A stretch of DNA of 64,000 nt from Berkiella sp964594635. Its GTDB lineage: Bacteria; Pseudomonadota; Gammaproteobacteria; Berkiellales; Berkiellaceae. This document shows, piece after piece, positions 16,653 to 24,728 of the stretch (its first letter is position 1; every line of letters starts with the position of its first letter). Below the pieces are notes generated by a model. That model was not told the origin of the DNA. It made no database searches and was given only the letters and a program-made list of their open reading frames with translations. The stretch is from contig CAZQMV010000009.1 in assembly GCA_964594635.1 (NCBI GenBank), forward strand, positions 1 through 64,000. Direction: 5' to 3'. The position numbers and the translations under genes were made by a program.

Positions 16653-17852
16653 TTATTTTTTGGGGTGGGCACTGTCCACCCTACAAAACAAATGATTTAT
16701 TTTTTCAACACGTTTATTTATCGCTCCCACGATCTTGTCTAATTCTTTTATGTCCTCTTTTTGCTTATCTACATGTTGTGTTATCAATGAACAAAACTCG
16801 ATAAACATTTGCTTAAAAATGGGAAATGAAAAATCTATGGTATGGCAAAAGCGTTGCCAATCATCACAAGAAATGTCACCAATCACATCATGCTCACCAA
16901 TTTTCATCGCCATTCTTTGTGAATCATCGATAGTTGCTATTGCGCTATACAGTGGCGCTAATATCGGCTTTTGTTTGGCAGAGTATAACAGTGATATATT
17001 TTTGCCATGTGCTTGTGTGTTACCAATCAAATAATGGAACATCACGCGTTTAACCATTTGCAAGCGTGCAACTGCGGGTACAATGGTTTTTTGTAAAATA
17101 GCAAAACTTTCTTTTAATGACGGACCTTTGTCCCATTCGTATTTGTAGGAAGCAAAATAGCCTAACGCTTGCAAAAAATCTTCTTGATGAAAAGATTGCA
17201 CATGATGGAAATCAATTATTTTTCTATCATAGCGCTCTACTAATAAACCAATGTCCTTTTTTAAGGGATAGAGCTTAGCATTCACCGAATGGATCCCCAG
17301 CTCTTTTGCCATTGATAGACAAAAATACTCGTTGGCTATTTTATTTTTATCGCTTATTTTTAAAAAATGTGTACTAGGGCCACCTGGCTCTTTAGTCGCC
17401 ACTTTATCTTCTATGACGCAAACCGGTATTTTAAGCCCATTCCCTGAAAGCAAACCAAAACTGTCACTTAGCTTAAATTCGGTATTTACTTTGGGAACAT
17501 GCGCTTGTATCAAAGGATCCTTTGGGGACTCTGACACTTCACTTACTGCGCAAAAGGTGATTGATCCATTGCACTCTTTTCCATATTGCTTTAACAAATG
17601 AAATGTTTCTTTAGGATGACTACCAATGGCTTGACACATTGCATCCAGTCTTTTGGGATCTTCAGGTAAATATCCTCTAAAAAATTTACGACAATTTTTA
17701 TCATCAAACGTTTTTTCTTTTAATGGCATCGATAATGAGATGGCATCCAATGCCTCTTTTTGATAACTAAAAGACATTTTTTGATTGCGATCTTGCAGCA
17801 AAAAACCCACCAACATGTCATTCAGGCAAACACAGAGTTTATTACTCTCCAT
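16653..17852 (-). CDS. hipA: HipA-like protein lacking the catalytic aspartates
   Basis: A 399-residue HipA-family protein from the ATG at 17852, which overlaps the end of the antitoxin gene by 11 bp. HipA is a kinase that phosphorylates glutamyl-tRNA synthetase, or related targets in other members. The fold signatures are present (GNTQAHGKNISLL, APLYSAI), but the catalytic base position is Gln280 and the metal-binding position is Ser303. The two are 23 residues apart, exactly like Asp309/Asp332 of the E. coli protein. The phosphate loop is also altered (SGNGLK for the usual GAQxK). It is therefore probably catalytically dead. The last codons run through a hairpin repeat at 16663-16681. Confidence 0.82.
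   Translation of the reverse strand: MESNKLCVCLNDMLVGFLLQDRNQKMSFSYQKEALDAISLSMPLKEKTFDDKNCRKFFRGYLPEDPKRLDAMCQAIGSHPKETFHLLKQYGKECNGSITFCAVSEVSESPKDPLIQAHVPKVNTEFKLSDSFGLLSGNGLKIPVCVIEDKVATKEPGGPSTHFLKISDKNKIANEYFCLSMAKELGIHSVNAKLYPLKKDIGLLVERYDRKIIDFHHVQSFHQEDFLQALGYFASYKYEWDKGPSLKESFAILQKTIVPAVARLQMVKRVMFHYLIGNTQAHGKNISLLYSAKQKPILAPLYSAIATIDDSQRMAMKIGEHDVIGDISCDDWQRFCHTIDFSFPIFKQMFIEFCSLITQHVDKQKEDIKELDKIVGAINKRVEKINHLFCRVDSAHPKK
16663..16681. repeat. Short hairpin repeat followed by CCTAC
   Basis: GGGTGG (16663-16668) pairs with CCACCC (16676-16681) around a 7-nt loop, followed by TACAAAAC. It lies within the 3' end of the hipA-like gene, which it may have extended. It resembles the GGGCGGAC hairpin at 27379-27399, which also runs into CCTACA. 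Confidence 0.55.
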
Positions 17853-18090
17853 ATTTATCATTCTCTGGCAATTCTGGTAACTTAGCTTCAAGGCGAATGC
17901 CCAGCATCGCTAATACCCGAAGAGAAAGCCCTATTTCACAGCTTGGTTTTCCTTTCTCCAGATCCTGTATAAATCTGACACCACAACCACACACACCTGC
18001 TAATTCCTTTTGCGTTAAATGATTTGATTTACGGTTATTTTTAATTAAGTTACCAAATTGCCTGGCAGAAGATGCAGTCTTTATCATCAT
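17842..18090 (-). CDS. hipB: HipB-like XRE-family antitoxin
   Basis: An 82-residue Cro/C1-type helix-turn-helix protein (helix pair TQKELAGVCGCGVRFIQDLEKGK) of HipB size. Start choice: a TTG at 18099 begins the longest frame, but ATG at 18090 follows GGAAG and is preferred. ATG 18087 is also possible. HipB proteins bind operator DNA in front of their own gene and hold HipA inactive. The stop overlaps the hipA start, the usual coupled antitoxin-toxin order. The C-terminus (LPELPENDKYGE) is the short tail typical of the family. Confidence 0.85.
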   Translation of the reverse strand: MMIKTASSARQFGNLIKNNRKSNHLTQKELAGVCGCGVRFIQDLEKGKPSCEIGLSLRVLAMLGIRLEAKLPELPENDKYGE

Positions 18091-18246
18091 TTCTTCCAAA
18101 ATGGCTGAGCGGGATCATTACAGCAATCGTAGACTAGTTCGGTAAAAAAATGATCCCAAACAGGTTTATTTTTAGGAGCGGCTGCACTGTTCCCAAGCAT
18201 TGATCTGTGGCATTCTTTTTCCTCAATCACAAAAAAGGAAATCACT

Positions 18247-18867
18247 ATGTTTTCAGGCATTGTTAAAGCTATGGTCGAGGTTGTTTGGGTCGCACACGCA
18301 CCTTCATTGACCCGATATCGTATACAGTTGCCTGAAGAGATGCTGATAGGCTTGGAAACGGGTGCGAGTATAGCGGTCAATGGCGTTTGCCAAACTGTTG
18401 TGAGTATTGATAATCAGACTGTTGCTTTTGATGCCATCCAAGACACCCTCAAACTCACAACCATCCCCCACTTTGCCCTAGGACAAAAAGTGAATGTTGA
18501 GCGCTCTTTGAAAATGGGTGATGAAATTGGTGGGCATTTATTATCGGGTCATATTATAGGAACTGCACGCATTACGAATATGCACGCACCAACACCTGAA
18601 CAACGGGTGTTTGAAATCAGCTGCGACCCTAAATGGATGCGCTATATTTTGCACAAAGGTTACATTGCTTTAAACGGCGTGAGCTTAACCGTTGGCGAGG
18701 TTTTCCCAGAGCGCGGCGTATTCACTCTTAATTTGATCCCTGAAACGCTACGGCTGACGACTTTTGGTTCAGCTGCCGAGGGCGATTTAATCAACGTTGA
18801 AATCGATAGCCAGACTCAAGCGATTGTAGAGACGGTGGAAAGGGTTTTGGCTGCGCGCATATCTTAA
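18247..18867 (+). CDS. ribE: Riboflavin synthase alpha subunit
   Basis: A 206-residue enzyme with the invariant N-terminus MFSGIV and two tandem lumazine-binding barrels (about 1-97 and 98-195). Each contains the GxxxSxxxNGVCQTV or KGYIALNGVSLT type of motif. It dismutates two 6,7-dimethyl-8-ribityllumazine molecules to riboflavin. It stands apart from other rib genes here and no FMN riboswitch was seen in the 147 bp upstream. Confidence 0.95.
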   Translation: MFSGIVKAMVEVVWVAHAPSLTRYRIQLPEEMLIGLETGASIAVNGVCQTVVSIDNQTVAFDAIQDTLKLTTIPHFALGQKVNVERSLKMGDEIGGHLLSGHIIGTARITNMHAPTPEQRVFEISCDPKWMRYILHKGYIALNGVSLTVGEVFPERGVFTLNLIPETLRLTTFGSAAEGDLINVEIDSQTQAIVETVERVLAARIS

Positions 18868-18904
18868 TTATGTAGGGATCTGACCCCTTTCTCTCTTCTC
18901 TGCA

Positions 18905-19060
18905 TTAAATCCCCCTCGCTTCGCGACCCTTCTTTACAAAAGAGGGGAATTTGTTCGCTGCGCTCACTAAGAACGCGATGAGCGAAGCGAATCATAAGCC
19001 CACTTTTGTAAAGGGGGCGGCGAGTGGAACGAGCGGGGGATTTAAGCGAGGGGGATTTAA
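18905..19060. repeat. 156-bp dispersed repeat with perfect 16-bp terminal inverted repeats
   Basis: The ends TTAAATCCCCCTCGCT (18905-18920) and its exact complement (19045-19060) bound the element. Inside is a second perfect pair, CTTTACAAAAG and CTTTTGTAAAG. Related sequence occurs at 39722-39795 (CCCCCTTTACAAA..GTGGGCTTATG) and in part at 57286-57352 (TTAAATCCCCCT). It has no open frame of note and looks like a MITE/REP-type element. Confidence 0.8.
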
Positions 19061-19074
19061 GCGGAGGGATTTCA

Positions 19075-19101
19075 AAAAAAAGGGCAACATAATGTTGCCC
19101 T
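19075..19101 (-). terminator. Intrinsic terminator of rplM-rpsI
   Basis: AGGGCAACAT (19081-19090) and ATGTTGCCCT (19092-19101) form a perfect stem. On the minus strand it is followed by seven T, 35 bp after the rpsI stop. Confidence 0.9.
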
Positions 19102-19135
19102 TTCTTTTTCGTACTCTCGTACTTTGGAATTTCGT

Positions 19136-19582
19136 TTAACGCTTGGAGTACTGTTCCACTTTACGCGCTTTACGGAAGCCAACCTTTTTACGTTCAACTT
19201 CTCTGGAGTCACGAGTGACATAACCAGCTTTACGTAAAATTTGACGAAATGATTGTGCGCCGCCTGAAGTACCTTCAGAACCGGTTGCACCTTCTTCATC
19301 GTATTGAATTAATGCGCGGGTGATACCATGGCGAATTGCGCCAGCCTGTCCCATAGGACCGCTGCCTGCAACATTCACATTGACATCAAAACGGCCGGTA
19401 ACGCCTAACACTTCTAAAGGCTGTCTAACGATCATATGCGCAGCTTTTCGACCACCGAAGTATTCTTCTAAGGTTTTGTCGTTAATCGTGATTTTGCCAG
19501 TGCCTTTTTTTAAGTAAACACGAGCGCGACAAGTTTTGCGTCGCCCAGTTCCGTAGTTTTGTTGTTGTTGTGCTATTGCCAT
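19136..19582 (-). CDS. rpsI: 30S ribosomal protein S9 with an internal insertion
   Basis: A 148-residue S9 (YGTGRRK start, GQAGAIRHGITRAL core, invariant SKR C-terminus reaching the P-site tRNA). The E. coli protein has 130 residues. The extra length is mainly an in-frame Gly/Ser/Glu-rich insertion of about 15 residues (EGATGSEGTSGGAQSF) just after RALIQYDE, replacing the short loop before LRKAG. It is co-transcribed with rplM (17 bp). The insertion lies in a surface loop by homology, so function should be retained. Confidence 0.95.
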   Translation of the reverse strand: MAIAQQQQNYGTGRRKTCRARVYLKKGTGKITINDKTLEEYFGGRKAAHMIVRQPLEVLGVTGRFDVNVNVAGSGPMGQAGAIRHGITRALIQYDEEGATGSEGTSGGAQSFRQILRKAGYVTRDSREVERKKVGFRKARKVEQYSKR

Positions 19583-19599
19583 GCTCTACTCGATGTTAA

Positions 19600-20034
19600 T
19601 TAACAATTAATGATATGTTCTTTTGGTTGTTGAGCTTGGTGCGGATGATCGGTGCCCGCATAAACCCACAACTTTTGAGCCATCTTTCTGCCTAAAGGAC
19701 CTTTTGGCAGCATATTTTTTACAGCCAACTGAATAATGCGTTCTGGACGTGTTTGACGCAATTTTTCTAAGGTAATTGACTTTATTCCACCAATGAAGCC
19801 CGTATGGCGGTAGTACGTTTTGGTCTTTTCTTTCTTACCCGTTGCTTTGATTTGGGCAGCATTAATAATAATGACTGCATCACCAGTATCAACATGGGGG
19901 GTAAAAATAGTCTTATTTTTACCGCGTAAAATCGAAGCCACGCAAGAAGCAAGGCGGCCAATTGGTATATCTTTAGCATCGATGACAAGCCAATCGCGCT
20001 TAATATCATCTTCTTTAGCGGTATAGGTTCTCAT
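19600..20034 (-). CDS. rplM: 50S ribosomal protein L13
   Basis: A 144-residue L13 with the standard MRTYTAKEDDIKRDWLVIDA start, the VVINAAQIKATGKK-type segment and a MLPKGPLGRKM box. It is an early assembly protein of the large subunit, first in the rplM-rpsI operon. Length matches the family. The C-terminal tail (EHIINC) is slightly unusual but unremarkable. Confidence 0.96.
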   Translation of the reverse strand: MRTYTAKEDDIKRDWLVIDAKDIPIGRLASCVASILRGKNKTIFTPHVDTGDAVIIINAAQIKATGKKEKTKTYYRHTGFIGGIKSITLEKLRQTRPERIIQLAVKNMLPKGPLGRKMAQKLWVYAGTDHPHQAQQPKEHIINC

Positions 20035-20112
20035 GCAACCTGACTCCCTGGGGAAAACATCTTAGTTAAAGTTGGCGAATTATACAAAACCAGTCATCCT
20101 GAGACAATGACT

Positions 20113-20475
20113 TTAGGGTGTTTTTGTAGATTCACCTGTAAATGAGGTGCCGGGCAACCTTAAATGGCCCACGATCTCACCTTTTAGGACGTGTTTTTCG
20201 ATAATTTCATCAATATCCTGGTGAGTCTTATAACTATACCAGACCCCTTCTGGGTAGACGACAAGCACCGGACCTTCCTCACAGCGACCTAAACAGCCAC
20301 TCGAATTGATACGATACTGACCTTCTCCGTGAAGTCCTAGCTTCTTGAGTTGCTGCTTAGCATAATCCCGAAGCTTTTCAGCGTCAGCTATTGCACAGCA
20401 CTTCTTGCCACTGGCTCGCAGATTCGTACAGAAAAAGACATGCCTTTGATAAAACAATCGAGGTACCTCATCCAT
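20113..20475 (-). CDS. Thioredoxin-like [2Fe-2S] ferredoxin
   Basis: A 120-residue protein of the thioredoxin-like [2Fe-2S] ferredoxin group. The four ligands fit the pattern: FFCTNLRASGKKCC for the first pair, and SSGCLGRCEEGP for the second. It is an electron carrier or cluster donor of unknown partner. A TATAAT box on the minus strand (20485-20490) lies only 9 bp before the ATG, so the transcript may be nearly leaderless. It is divergent from the GlcF-like gene. Confidence 0.85.
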   Translation of the reverse strand: MDEVPRLFYQRHVFFCTNLRASGKKCCAIADAEKLRDYAKQQLKKLGLHGEGQYRINSSGCLGRCEEGPVLVVYPEGVWYSYKTHQDIDEIIEKHVLKGEIVGHLRLPGTSFTGESTKTP

Positions 20476-20530
20476 TTGGCGTAGATTATAGCAACTTGAC
20501 TAAGAATACAAAACCTGCGAAAAACAGAGC

Positions 20531-21802
20531 ATGAATATCAAAGATCAAGTCAATCGCTTAGCCAGCCAGTGTGTCAAATGCGCGCTTTGCCTTCCTCACT
20601 GCCCCACTTACGAGCTTACGCAAGACGAAAATGAATCACCGCGAGGCAGAATTGCCTTATTTCAAGCCTATGCGAAAGACCAACTTCACATTGATGAACA
20701 AGGCAAAAAGCACCTTGACCAATGTTTAGGCTGTCGGGCTTGTGAACGTGTTTGCCCGGCTCATGTTGAATACGGCGAACTGCTCACCTTAGGGCGAGCT
20801 TACGTTAATACCATGAGCGGAGCACAAAAATTAAAGCAACGTTCGATGACAGCGCGTTTTATGTCTTGGCTAGTCAAACATCCTTTCTCGCAACGCCTAC
20901 TCCAATACGCTATATGGTTGTTGCAAAAATGTGGCTTGCGCCAACTCGCAACGCAATGTGGGATCCCCAAATTACTTGGACTCTCCCCCCTTAATCAGTT
21001 ATTACCTTCTGTTCCCAAGCCGGTAACTTGGCAGCCTATATATAAGGCAGTTGGTGAAAAACAAGGCACCGTGTTGTTTTTTACCGGGTGCATGAGTCAT
21101 TGGTGCGATCAAGAGACAGTTGCCGCCAGCATTTATGTTTTGCAACAGCTCGGATACGAAGTACAGCTACCAACAAACCAAACCTGCTGTGGGGCCATAG
21201 CCTTGCATGCGGGAGAATTACCTGATGCATTGAAGCTTGCCGAAGAGAATCTCAACGCTTTTATCCCTCAACTCGAACAAGCAACAGCAATCATCACCAT
21301 CGCGACTGGGTGTAGTTCAGTTTTAATGGAATATGACAAACATTTTAGTTCACTTGCTATTAATAATCCGAATGCATCGCTGTTTGCAGATAAAGTGATT
21401 GATATCGTCGATTTCATTCAAGCTGCAAAATGGCCAACGCAGTTAGTTCCTAAACCCTTACGCGAAACCGTTTTTATTCATACACCATGTACCTTAAGAA
21501 ATGTTTTAAAAACGCCTTTAGCTCCCTTACAAATGCTAACGCGTATTCCAGAATTAGTTTGCCAAACAATTAAATCTCCACATTGTTGTGGTGCGGCAGG
21601 TACATATATGCTGGAACATCCAGAGTTTGCAAAGCCTTTGGTCAAAAATCTGCTATCCGAGCTAGGCAACATTCAAGCAAATTTTATTGCAACTTCTAAT
21701 GTCGGATGTGCTTTGCATATTCAACAACAAATGAGAGAATCAAATTCCGCTATTCGTGTTACCCATCCGGTAACATTGTTAGCACGGGCGCTAGGTTTAT
21801 AA
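20531..21802 (+). CDS. glcF: GlcF/GlpC-type iron-sulfur oxidoreductase subunit
   Basis: A 423-residue protein with two [4Fe-4S] ferredoxin motifs at the N-terminus (CVKCALCLPHCP and CLGCRACERVCP) and two CCG domains (CCGAIALHAGE near 220 and CCGAAGTYMLEHPEF near 355). This matches the iron-sulfur subunit of glycolate or related 2-hydroxyacid dehydrogenases. The flavoprotein partners (GlcD, GlcE) are not next to it, so it either works with distant genes or serves another flavoprotein. The symbol is by family only. Confidence 0.8.
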   Translation: MNIKDQVNRLASQCVKCALCLPHCPTYELTQDENESPRGRIALFQAYAKDQLHIDEQGKKHLDQCLGCRACERVCPAHVEYGELLTLGRAYVNTMSGAQKLKQRSMTARFMSWLVKHPFSQRLLQYAIWLLQKCGLRQLATQCGIPKLLGLSPLNQLLPSVPKPVTWQPIYKAVGEKQGTVLFFTGCMSHWCDQETVAASIYVLQQLGYEVQLPTNQTCCGAIALHAGELPDALKLAEENLNAFIPQLEQATAIITIATGCSSVLMEYDKHFSSLAINNPNASLFADKVIDIVDFIQAAKWPTQLVPKPLRETVFIHTPCTLRNVLKTPLAPLQMLTRIPELVCQTIKSPHCCGAAGTYMLEHPEFAKPLVKNLLSELGNIQANFIATSNVGCALHIQQQMRESNSAIRVTHPVTLLARALGL

Positions 21803-21880
21803 AAACCAACGCTAGCATTTAGTAATAAATATGTTATCGTTATAGCGTTATAATTGTAGGTATGTGACTAAGGAGAGAAC

Positions 21881-22357
21881 ATGGCTGCACGCAAAAAACC
21901 AGCTAAAACCAAGAAAGCTTCTGCAAAGAAGAGTCCTATTGCTAAAAAACGTAAAGCTGCTCCCAAAGCTGCTAAACGTGCTGTAAAACGAGCAACTACT
22001 AAGAAAGCAGCCTCGGGATCAGCAAAAGCTTCAGGACCAATTTCAGTCGGTCGTAAACCCTTCACAAAATCTGAATTCGTTTCTACCATCTCTGCTCAAA
22101 CAGGAGTTGCTAGAAAGGAAGTTGTTTCTGTGCTTGAAACGATTGCTAAAATTATCGACGCTCACTTGCAAAAGCAAGGCCCAGAAATCTTCTCTTGGCC
22201 TGGTATGTTAAAGATCAAAGTGGTTAAAAAGCCTGCTACTAAGGCTCGTCAAGGGGTTAATCCTTTCACTGGCGAAACCATGATGTTCAAAGCTAAGCCT
22301 GCTAGTCGCCGTGTTAAAGTGCTTCCTTTGAAGCAGTTAAAAGAAATGGCTAGCTAA
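21881..22357 (+). CDS. HU-like DNA-binding protein with histone-H1-like N-terminal tail
   Basis: A 158-residue protein. Residues 1-50 are a Lys/Ala/Pro-rich tail (AARKKPAKTKKASAKK and similar), like histone H1 or the Hc1-type proteins of intracellular bacteria. Residues about 58-155 form an HU/IHF-type domain (KPFTKSEFVSTISAQTGVARKEV, then the NPFTGE arm segment). It should bind and compact DNA. An AAGGAGAG ribosome site and TATAAT at 21849-21854 precede it, and a strong terminator follows, so it is monocistronic. High expression is likely. Confidence 0.85.
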   Translation: MAARKKPAKTKKASAKKSPIAKKRKAAPKAAKRAVKRATTKKAASGSAKASGPISVGRKPFTKSEFVSTISAQTGVARKEVVSVLETIAKIIDAHLQKQGPEIFSWPGMLKIKVVKKPATKARQGVNPFTGETMMFKAKPASRRVKVLPLKQLKEMAS

Positions 22358-22380
22358 GCTAATACAGCTTAAAGCTAAAA

Positions 22381-22407
22381 AGGTGGGGTTCTCCCCACCT
22401 TTTTTTT
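22381..22407. terminator. Bidirectional intrinsic terminator
   Basis: AGGTGGGG (22381-22388) pairs with CCCCACCT (22393-22400) and is followed by eight or so T; on the other strand four or more T follow after the stem. It separates the HU-like gene from feoB, which ends 6 bp away. Confidence 0.92.
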
Positions 22408-22412
22408 ACCCA

Positions 22413-24728
22413 TTATCTGAATACAACAATCGGTGTGGGAACCGTGCGCCATAAAAGTCCTTGGCTATAGTGACGAACCCCAAACCAAGCTGAAAACCCA
22501 ACAACCAACAGCCCTCCAACCCAAGCGATTGTTTGCATTGGATGAGAAGCAATTGTTGCGACTTGATAATAAAATACTGCCATAGCATAAGCTAAGCCTG
22601 TGGTCCAACAAACTGAAAATATCGTCCACCCTCTTTGTACTTCGCGCAACATCGCTGCCGTCGCTGAAATGCAAGGAAAGTAAAGTAAAACGAATAACAA
22701 ATAGGCAAAAGCATTGGCTTTACCATCAAATCGCTTCACCATTTCACCATGGGCATGATGCAGCATGGTGGTTTCAGGTGATTTCGCTTTAATAGGGTTT
22801 TGCCATGCATATCTTAAAGCCAACAGATTTTCACCAATACTCATAAAGGCTTCATGCATGTGCTCTTGCAAATGAAATTCCGTCCCTTCTTCTTCTTTGG
22901 GATCGGCATAAAGAGAATTTAAGGTTCCAATCACAACTTCCTTTGCTAACACGCCGGTTATCAATCCGACTGCTGCCGGCCAATTATCTTCCTCAATACC
23001 CAAAGGAGCAAAAACCGGCACAATTTGTTTACCTACCGTTGCCAATAAAGACGTTTGTTGAGCAGGCGTATCTAACCATTTGCCATGATGATCGATGTGG
23101 TTAAGCGCTCCTATAATGATACACACGGGGATAATGAGCTTGCCTGCATTTAATATGAAACTGCGTAAACGGCGCCAACTTAACTTGCGCAACGATTGCC
23201 ACTGTGGCCATTGGTAGTCGGGAATTTCAAGTAATAAAGGCGCTACCTCGCCTTTTAATAAGGTATTTTTTAATAATAACCCCGTTACGATCGCCATTCC
23301 TATCCCAATGAGGTAGAGCAAGAAAACAATATTTTGCCCGCCTTCATGAAAAAAAGCGGCGACAAAAACCGTAAAGATGGCAAGCCTCGCTCCACATGAC
23401 ATAAAGGGACTCATCATGACTGCCAAAATACGATCACGTTGATTAGCTAAAGTACGCATTCCCATAATAGCGGGAACATTACAACCAAACCCAATAATCA
23501 TCGGTACAAAAGACTTTCCCGGTAATCCCAGTGCTCTCATGAGCCTATCCATGACAAAAGCGGCTCTAGCCATATAACCGCAATCTTCTAAAAAGGACAG
23601 TGCAAAAAACATGGCACCAATAACAGGCACAAAGGTAACAACCGTACAGATGCCCTTACCAAGACCTGACACTAACAATGCCATCAGCCAATAAGGCGCA
23701 TTGATAAGATTTAAAACGTGCGCCAACCCTTCAACGAAAATAGCTTCAGAGGTGATCTCAAAAAAATCTTGGAATGCCCCACCAATATTAATGGCAAAGA
23801 AAAACAACCCATACATCGCGATTAAAAAGCACGGCAACCCAAGCAACCGATGACTTGTGATTTTATCTAAATAGTGAGTAACAATGTGGGAAGCTTTTTC
23901 TGGAACAACTTTATTTTGAACAACCTTCTCCAGAATGATTTCAATAAAGTCATAACGCGCTTTGGCAATTAAAACATCGGGAGTCTGTCCGGTTGTGACC
24001 TTGATCTGTTCTATAAAAAGCGCTAACTGAGTAGCACATAACGTTCTTTGAGGGACTTCCTCACCTTCTAACCAACGTATCAACTGGTAACGGGGTGGTG
24101 GTGATAGGGATTGCTTTGCATATTCTTCTATCAATGCATTTAGCGCATTTTCGATCGCAAGTGGATAAACTATTTTAGGGTGTGATAGTGGACAATGTGG
24201 CTTAATCAGCTCTGATTTTAATGCTTCCAGACCTTCTAATTGACGCGCTACAATCGGGAGCACTCGACAACCCAAATAATTGGATAAGGTTTTAACACAA
24301 ACCACTTTGCCAGCTTTCTCTGCGAGATCCATGCGGTTTAGAGCAACCACCACCGGTTTATTCTGTTCAAGACATTGTAATGTTAAATATAAATTTCGTT
24401 CGATGGAGAGTGCATCAACGACATTGAGCACAAAGGAATAGTGATCGCTTTGTAAAAACTGGCTCGTAATACTTTCGTCTTCTGGACCTTCTTCTTCGAA
24501 ACGCGTTAAGGTATAAGTTCCCGGTAAATCGATGACTTCAACTGTTTGATCTTTTACCTCACAGACACCCGACACTCGCTCTACCGTGACACCTGACCAA
24601 TTGCCAACACGTTGCGAGGAACCAGTCAGTGCATTAAAAAGGGTGGTTTTACCGCAGTTCGGATTTCCGACAAGCGCAACCATTTTGCGATCGGGAGTGG
24701 GTAGCGACACATTGTTCTGACGAGCCAT
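22413..24728 (-). CDS. feoB: Ferrous iron transporter FeoB
   Basis: A 771-residue FeoB from the ATG at 24728, which is preceded by TTGAGG. A TTG four codons earlier is not needed. The N-terminal G domain has GNPNCGKTT, the DLPGTYTL switch region and NRMD. The membrane part holds the two Gate domains (SFLEDCGYMARAAFVMD, GFGCNVPAIMGMRT and a second set near GVLAKEVVIGTLNSLY). It imports Fe2+ across the inner membrane using GTP. It is downstream of and overlaps feoA by 80 bp under Fur-box control. No feoC is present. Confidence 0.95.
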   Translation of the reverse strand: MARQNNVSLPTPDRKMVALVGNPNCGKTTLFNALTGSSQRVGNWSGVTVERVSGVCEVKDQTVEVIDLPGTYTLTRFEEEGPEDESITSQFLQSDHYSFVLNVVDALSIERNLYLTLQCLEQNKPVVVALNRMDLAEKAGKVVCVKTLSNYLGCRVLPIVARQLEGLEALKSELIKPHCPLSHPKIVYPLAIENALNALIEEYAKQSLSPPPRYQLIRWLEGEEVPQRTLCATQLALFIEQIKVTTGQTPDVLIAKARYDFIEIILEKVVQNKVVPEKASHIVTHYLDKITSHRLLGLPCFLIAMYGLFFFAINIGGAFQDFFEITSEAIFVEGLAHVLNLINAPYWLMALLVSGLGKGICTVVTFVPVIGAMFFALSFLEDCGYMARAAFVMDRLMRALGLPGKSFVPMIIGFGCNVPAIMGMRTLANQRDRILAVMMSPFMSCGARLAIFTVFVAAFFHEGGQNIVFLLYLIGIGMAIVTGLLLKNTLLKGEVAPLLLEIPDYQWPQWQSLRKLSWRRLRSFILNAGKLIIPVCIIIGALNHIDHHGKWLDTPAQQTSLLATVGKQIVPVFAPLGIEEDNWPAAVGLITGVLAKEVVIGTLNSLYADPKEEEGTEFHLQEHMHEAFMSIGENLLALRYAWQNPIKAKSPETTMLHHAHGEMVKRFDGKANAFAYLLFVLLYFPCISATAAMLREVQRGWTIFSVCWTTGLAYAMAVFYYQVATIASHPMQTIAWVGGLLVVGFSAWFGVRHYSQGLLWRTVPTPIVVFR

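Noticed and set aside
18087..18380. Minus-strand frame of 97 codons upstream of hipB
   Set aside because: Its first two thirds are antisense to ribE. The last part (KPVWDHFFTELVYDCC) looks protein-like but has no start of its own; at most a remnant.
18951..19139. Gly/Lys-rich plus-strand frame
   Set aside because: It lies wholly in the 156-bp repeat and the rpsI terminator.
19600..20112. Ribosomal leader or riboswitch before rplM
   Set aside because: No convincing conserved fold was recognised in the 78-bp spacer by eye.
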